This document shows, piece after piece, positions 60,106-64,000 of a stretch of 64,000 bases of DNA. Within the stretch, counting starts at the first letter, position 1. Every line of letters begins with the position of its first letter. Both the position numbers and the translations under genes were made by a program. The stretch comes from Thermomonas carbonis (GTDB lineage Bacteria > Pseudomonadota > Gammaproteobacteria > Xanthomonadales > Xanthomonadaceae). The notes under the pieces were generated by a model. The model did no database searches and had not been told where the DNA came from. It worked only from the letters and a program-made list of their open reading frames with translations. The stretch spans positions 2,700,001-2,764,000 of the forward strand of contig NZ_CP060719.1 in the NCBI RefSeq assembly GCF_014396975.1, in the 5' to 3' direction.

Positions 60106-60157
60106 GCAAACAGCCGCGCGGCTTGTCGCGGCCGGGCCTGCCCGCTAGCCTGCAGGC

Positions 60158-60868
60158 ATGACCAATCCGATTCGATTGCTGGTCCATGGTGCCAACGGGC
60201 GCATGGGCCAGAGCCTGCAGCGCCTGTGCCGCGACGAAGACACCGGTTGCATCGTGGTTGCCGCGGTATCGCGCAAGGTCGGCGCGCGCGTGGTCGATGG
60301 CATTCCGCAGTTCGCCGCCAGCGAACTTTCCGGCGTACCTGCGTTCGATGTTGCGGTGGATTTCAGCCTGCCGGAGGGTTTCGACGCGCTCCTCGGCCTG
60401 TGCGTGGCGCGAGGCGCTGGATTCGTGTCCGGCACGACCGGATTGTCGGCGGCGCAGGAAGCGGCGTTGGCGGACGCCGCAACGCGCATCCCGCTCACCT
60501 GGGCCAGCAACTTCAGCCTCGGCGTTGCGGTGCTGCATGACCTGGTCGAACGCGCGGCACGTGCCTTGCCTGGATGGGATTGCGACATCGTCGAGTCCCA
60601 CCACACCCGCAAGCTGGATGCGCCGTCGGGCACCGCGCTGACGCTCGGCGACGCCGCCGGGCAGGGCGGTGCCACGCCGCATTACGCCTCGATCCGCGCC
60701 GGCGACATCGTTGGCGAACACTTGGTGCAGTTCACGACCGCGGGCGAGCGCATCGAGTTGATCCACCGCGCGACCAACCGCGACATTTTCGCGCGTGGTG
60801 CCTTGCACGTCGCGGCGCGGCTCAAGGGCCGGTCTGCGGGCCGTTATCGGGTCGCCGACCTGCTCTGA
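60158..60868 (+). CDS. dapB: 4-hydroxy-tetrahydrodipicolinate reductase
   Basis: 236 residues, slightly short for DapB (E. coli 273). Lysine and diaminopimelate synthesis. Rossmann motif VHGANGRMGQSLQ, FVSGTTGLSAAQEA, and the catalytic HHTRKLDAPSGTAL are present; the shorter length comes from the reduced linker between domains. Starts 52 bases after the DUF1631 gene and precedes carA, as in many gammaproteobacteria. A CGGGT-TGC-ACCCG hairpin (60903-60915) follows its stop by 35 bases. Confidence 0.95.
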   Translation: MTNPIRLLVHGANGRMGQSLQRLCRDEDTGCIVVAAVSRKVGARVVDGIPQFAASELSGVPAFDVAVDFSLPEGFDALLGLCVARGAGFVSGTTGLSAAQEAALADAATRIPLTWASNFSLGVAVLHDLVERAARALPGWDCDIVESHHTRKLDAPSGTALTLGDAAGQGGATPHYASIRAGDIVGEHLVQFTTAGERIELIHRATNRDIFARGALHVAARLKGRSAGRYRVADLL

Positions 60869-60981
60869 CGCGCGGCGTTCGGTCGACCGCTTGGGTGTGA
60901 CTCGGGTTGCACCCGGGTGAATCGGAATGCTGGCGACCGCGGGCACATGCCCGTACAATTCTCGCTCGCCTGATCCCCTCC

Positions 60982-61015
60982 GCTCCGAACCGGTCGATAC
61001 CGTTTCGGCGCTTTT
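60982..61015 (+). terminator. attenuator-like hairpin in the carA leader
   Basis: CCGAACCGGT (60985-60994), loop CGAT, ACCGTTTCGG (60999-61008): nine of ten pairs, with two further pairs outside, followed by CTTTTCT (61011-61017). It lies 26 bases upstream of the carA start. A -10-like TACAAT at 60954 would give a leader of about 75 bases. The shape fits transcription attenuation, perhaps pyrimidine-sensitive as in pyrBI. Confidence 0.55.
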
Positions 61016-61040
61016 CTGCAACCTCTCGCAGGGCGACATC

Positions 61041-62201
61041 TTGAACATACCCGCAATTCTCGTGCTTGAAGACGGAACCGTCTTCGAGGGCATTTCCGTG
61101 GGAGCCGCTGGCCTGTCCGTGGGCGAAGTGGTGTTCAACACCGCCATGACCGGTTACCAGGAAATTCTCACCGACCCGTCGTACGCGCGGCAGTTGGTGA
61201 CGCTGACCTATCCGCACATCGGCAATACCGGCTGCACCGCGCAGGACGATGAAGCCGATCGCGTCTGGGCCTCCGGCCTGGTCGTGCGCGACGTGCCTCG
61301 CCGGGCCAGCAGCTGGCGCAGCGAGATCGCGCTGCCGGAATGGCTGCGCGCGCGCGGCATCGTCGCGATTTCCGGCATCGACACCCGCAAGCTCACCCGC
61401 ATCCTGCGCGATCGCGGTTCGCAGAACGGCGCTCTGATGGCGGGGGGCGCTCCCGATGAGCAACTCGACGTGGACAAGGCCGTTGAAGCCGCGCGCAAGT
61501 TCCCCGGTCTGAAGGGCATGGACCTGGCCAAGGTGGTCAGCACTCAAACCACTTACACCTGGAGCGACGGGCAACTGGATCTCGACAGCAATGCCTTCGT
61601 GCAAGCCGAGTCGAAGTTCAATGTCGTGGCCTACGACTTCGGGGTCAAGCACAACATCCTGCGCATGCTCGCCGAGCGCGGTTGCGACGTCACCGTGGTG
61701 CCTGCGCAGACGCCCGCCGCCGCGGTGCTGGCGATGCAACCGGATGGCGTGTTCCTGTCCAACGGTCCCGGCGATCCGGCACCTTGCGATTACGCGATCG
61801 CCGCGATCCGCGAATTCATCGCAGTGAAGATCCCGACCTTCGGGATCTGCCTGGGCCACCAGTTGCTGGCGCTGGCGGCCGGCGCGCAAACGCTGAAGAT
61901 GGCGCACGGCCACCATGGCGCCAACCATCCGGTGCAGGACCTCACCGGGGCAAGCGGCGGCAAGGTGATGATCACCTCGCAGAACCACGGCTTCGCTGTC
62001 GACGAAGAGAGCCTGCCTGCGAATGTGCGGGTCACCCACCGTTCGCTGTTCGACGGCAGCAACCAGGGCATCGAACTGACAGACGCGCCGGCCTTCAGTT
62101 TCCAGGGACATCCGGAGGCGTCGCCGGGTCCACACGATGTGTCCCCGCTGTTCGATCGATTCGTTGCGCTGATGTCGAACAAGCAAGCAGAGGTCAACTG
62201 A
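61041..62201 (+). CDS. carA: carbamoyl-phosphate synthase small subunit
   Basis: 386 residues, as expected. It hydrolyses glutamine and passes ammonia to CarB for arginine and pyrimidine synthesis. Glutaminase nucleophile in [17 protein letters not shown]; catalytic His in [15 protein letters not shown]-terminal domain [16 protein letters not shown]. The start is TTG at 61041 with AGGG eight bases upstream; this agrees with the family, which begins a few residues before ILVLEDG. The same frame is open back to an ATG at 60927, which would place the start above the promoter-like TACAAT, so I prefer TTG. Confidence 0.94.
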   Translation: MNIPAILVLEDGTVFEGISVGAAGLSVGEVVFNTAMTGYQEILTDPSYARQLVTLTYPHIGNTGCTAQDDEADRVWASGLVVRDVPRRASSWRSEIALPEWLRARGIVAISGIDTRKLTRILRDRGSQNGALMAGGAPDEQLDVDKAVEAARKFPGLKGMDLAKVVSTQTTYTWSDGQLDLDSNAFVQAESKFNVVAYDFGVKHNILRMLAERGCDVTVVPAQTPAAAVLAMQPDGVFLSNGPGDPAPCDYAIAAIREFIAVKIPTFGICLGHQLLALAAGAQTLKMAHGHHGANHPVQDLTGASGGKVMITSQNHGFAVDEESLPANVRVTHRSLFDGSNQGIELTDAPAFSFQGHPEASPGPHDVSPLFDRFVALMSNKQAEVN

Positions 62202-62202
62202 C

Positions 62203-64000
<1,798 letters not shown>

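Overview
The window looks like a core chromosomal segment of a high-GC gammaproteobacterium of the Xanthomonadaceae/Lysobacteraceae (Lysobacter, Luteimonas, Thermomonas or Pseudoxanthomonas type). This is inferred from gene order and protein style: ssrA, smpB, ratA, rnfH, bamE, fur, recN, hrcA, grpE, dnaK, dnaJ, dapB, carA, carB in one block, the very large NAD-glutamate dehydrogenase, split methionine synthase and a kynurenine-to-aminomuconate operon. I see no prophage, insertion sequence, CRISPR array, tRNA or rRNA. One gene, a sensor kinase, appears broken.

Layout. 1-1725 (minus): a GntR-controlled ABC transporter operon with its promoter and palindromic operator. 1838-5964 (plus): two FKBP isomerases, UDP-glucose dehydrogenase, SlyX and a DUF2058 protein. 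5965-11811 (minus): four genes that each overlap the next by four bases, sahR-like regulator, MetH N-half, MetH C-half, prephenate dehydrogenase. 11961-22594 (plus): acyl-CoA dehydrogenase, NAD-GDH, NAD kinase, a CHASE-GGDEF-EAL protein and a 5'-nucleotidase. 22601-26880 (minus): DUF2939, DUF4785, a secreted hydrolase, exonuclease I. 27000-38609 (minus): kynurenine catabolism (kmo, kynU, ACMSD, HAO, RidA, ALDH), carbonic anhydrase, an unusual secreted protein, SDR, PaiB-like protein, two small proteins and asnS. 38673-45923 (plus): IscA, S6-S18-L9, DnaB, alanine racemase, a WS/DGAT acyltransferase and an OmpA-like lipoprotein. 46010-64000: tmRNA, the frameshifted kinase, SmpB, RatA, RnfH, BamE, Fur, RecN, the heat-shock genes, DUF1631, DapB and CarA-CarB, the last cut by the window end.

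How the parts work together. The minus-strand metH operon couples methionine regeneration to a regulator that should sense the SAM cycle. The kynurenine genes would take kynurenine through 3-hydroxyanthranilate to aminomuconate and beyond; tryptophan dioxygenase and formamidase are not here. tmRNA and SmpB form the ribosome-rescue pair. HrcA, GrpE, DnaK and DnaJ form the Hsp70 system, and I read sigma-32-type promoters ahead of both grpE and dnaK.

Intergenic DNA. No gene-free stretch exceeds about 300 bases apart from the one holding ssrA. The longest other gap (42159-42448, between dnaB and alr) is almost filled by a 197-base element with 31-base terminal inverted repeats and nested hairpins. 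Other notable non-coding signals are a 58-base stem-loop between rpsR and rplI, DnaA-box-like motifs before dnaB, an attenuator-like hairpin before carA, and a reverse-strand terminator built into the ssrA promoter. I found no convincing new multi-gene system; the best leads are these structured intergenic elements and the frameshifted kinase.
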